A stretch of DNA of 5,885 bases from positions 1 to 5,885 of the forward strand of contig JAAZBA010000241.1 in the NCBI GenBank assembly GCA_012514045.1. The letters are read 5' to 3'. Below are positions 5,705 to 5,885 of the stretch, one piece after another. Source of the stretch: Clostridiales bacterium. GTDB taxonomy: Bacteria > Bacillota > Clostridia > Oscillospirales > QAMX01. A program made the translations under genes and the position numbers. Under the pieces are notes generated by a model that did not search any database, had not been told where the DNA came from, and saw only the letters and a program-made list of their open reading frames with translations. Numbering within the stretch: position 1 is the first letter of the stretch; every line of letters starts with the position of its first letter.

Positions 5705-5885
5705 ATGGCAATGAGAAAAATCGTAAAAAAAGGCGATGACCTGCTGAGAAAAACATCAAAAGAGGTAAAAGTCTTTGACAGAAAGCTGTCCGATCTCCTT
5801 GATGACATGATAGAGACTATGCACAAGACAAACGGCGTAGGTCTTGCGGCGCCTCAGGTGGGAATCCTGCGCCGGGCAGTAATAG
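5705..5885 (+). CDS. def: peptide deformylase, N-terminal part (cut by window end)
   Basis: Peptide deformylase removes the formyl group from the initiator methionine of new proteins, using a metal ion. Only the first 60 residues are in the window, and the reading frame is still open at the edge. They begin MAMRKIVKKGDDLLRKTSKE and include motif 1, GVGLAAPQVG, at 44-53, whose Gly and Gln line the active site. The later motifs EGCLS and HExDH, which supply the metal ligands, would lie beyond the edge. It starts 17 bases after priA, the standard order in Firmicutes, where fmt usually follows. No oddity is visible in the portion present. Confidence 0.93.
   Translation, partial: MAMRKIVKKGDDLLRKTSKEVKVFDRKLSDLLDDMIETMHKTNGVGLAAPQVGILRRAVI

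Overview
The window looks like a stretch of chromosome from a low-to-mid GC Bacillota, most likely a clostridial relative (Clostridia, perhaps Oscillospirales). The evidence is the gene order yicC/yloC - remA (DUF370) - gmk - rpoZ - priA - def, which is a conserved Firmicutes housekeeping cluster, the purine-rich Shine-Dalgarno sites, and a J-domain protein with a cysteine-rich tail of a style I associate with Clostridia. The taxonomic call is inference from gene content; there is no rRNA or tRNA to anchor it.

All genes lie on the + strand. They are separated by at most 19 bases or overlap, and I see no convincing internal promoter or terminator, so the window is probably the middle of one long operon. 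Positions 1-30 can be read as the end of an upstream gene. Then come a J-domain/TPR-like protein with ten cysteines in its last 25 residues (43-669), an unrecognised multi-pass membrane protein (679-1197), a YicC/YloC endoribonuclease (1217-2095), the DNA-binding matrix regulator RemA (2114-2398), guanylate kinase (2391-2945), RNA polymerase omega (2962-3210), primosomal helicase PriA (3207-5687), and the first 60 residues of peptide deformylase (5705 to the window edge). There is no non-coding stretch over 20 bases apart from the first 42 bases.

Functionally the second half joins nucleotide supply (GMP to GDP), transcription (omega), replication restart (PriA) and N-terminal maturation of new proteins (Def). 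YicC/YloC adds RNA turnover and RemA adds transcriptional control. The two upstream genes are less conserved and their roles are unknown.

Most of the window is ordinary. The least expected signal is at the start of priA. Three stem-loops run almost head to tail through codons 3-30 (3213-3236, 3237-3260, 3264-3296), starting 3 bases after the start codon of a gene that overlaps rpoZ by ATGA. They share GACAG/CTGTC elements that could re-pair in alternative ways. This could be a translation-coupling or autoregulatory RNA structure. It is a hypothesis read by eye from the sequence and has not been computed.
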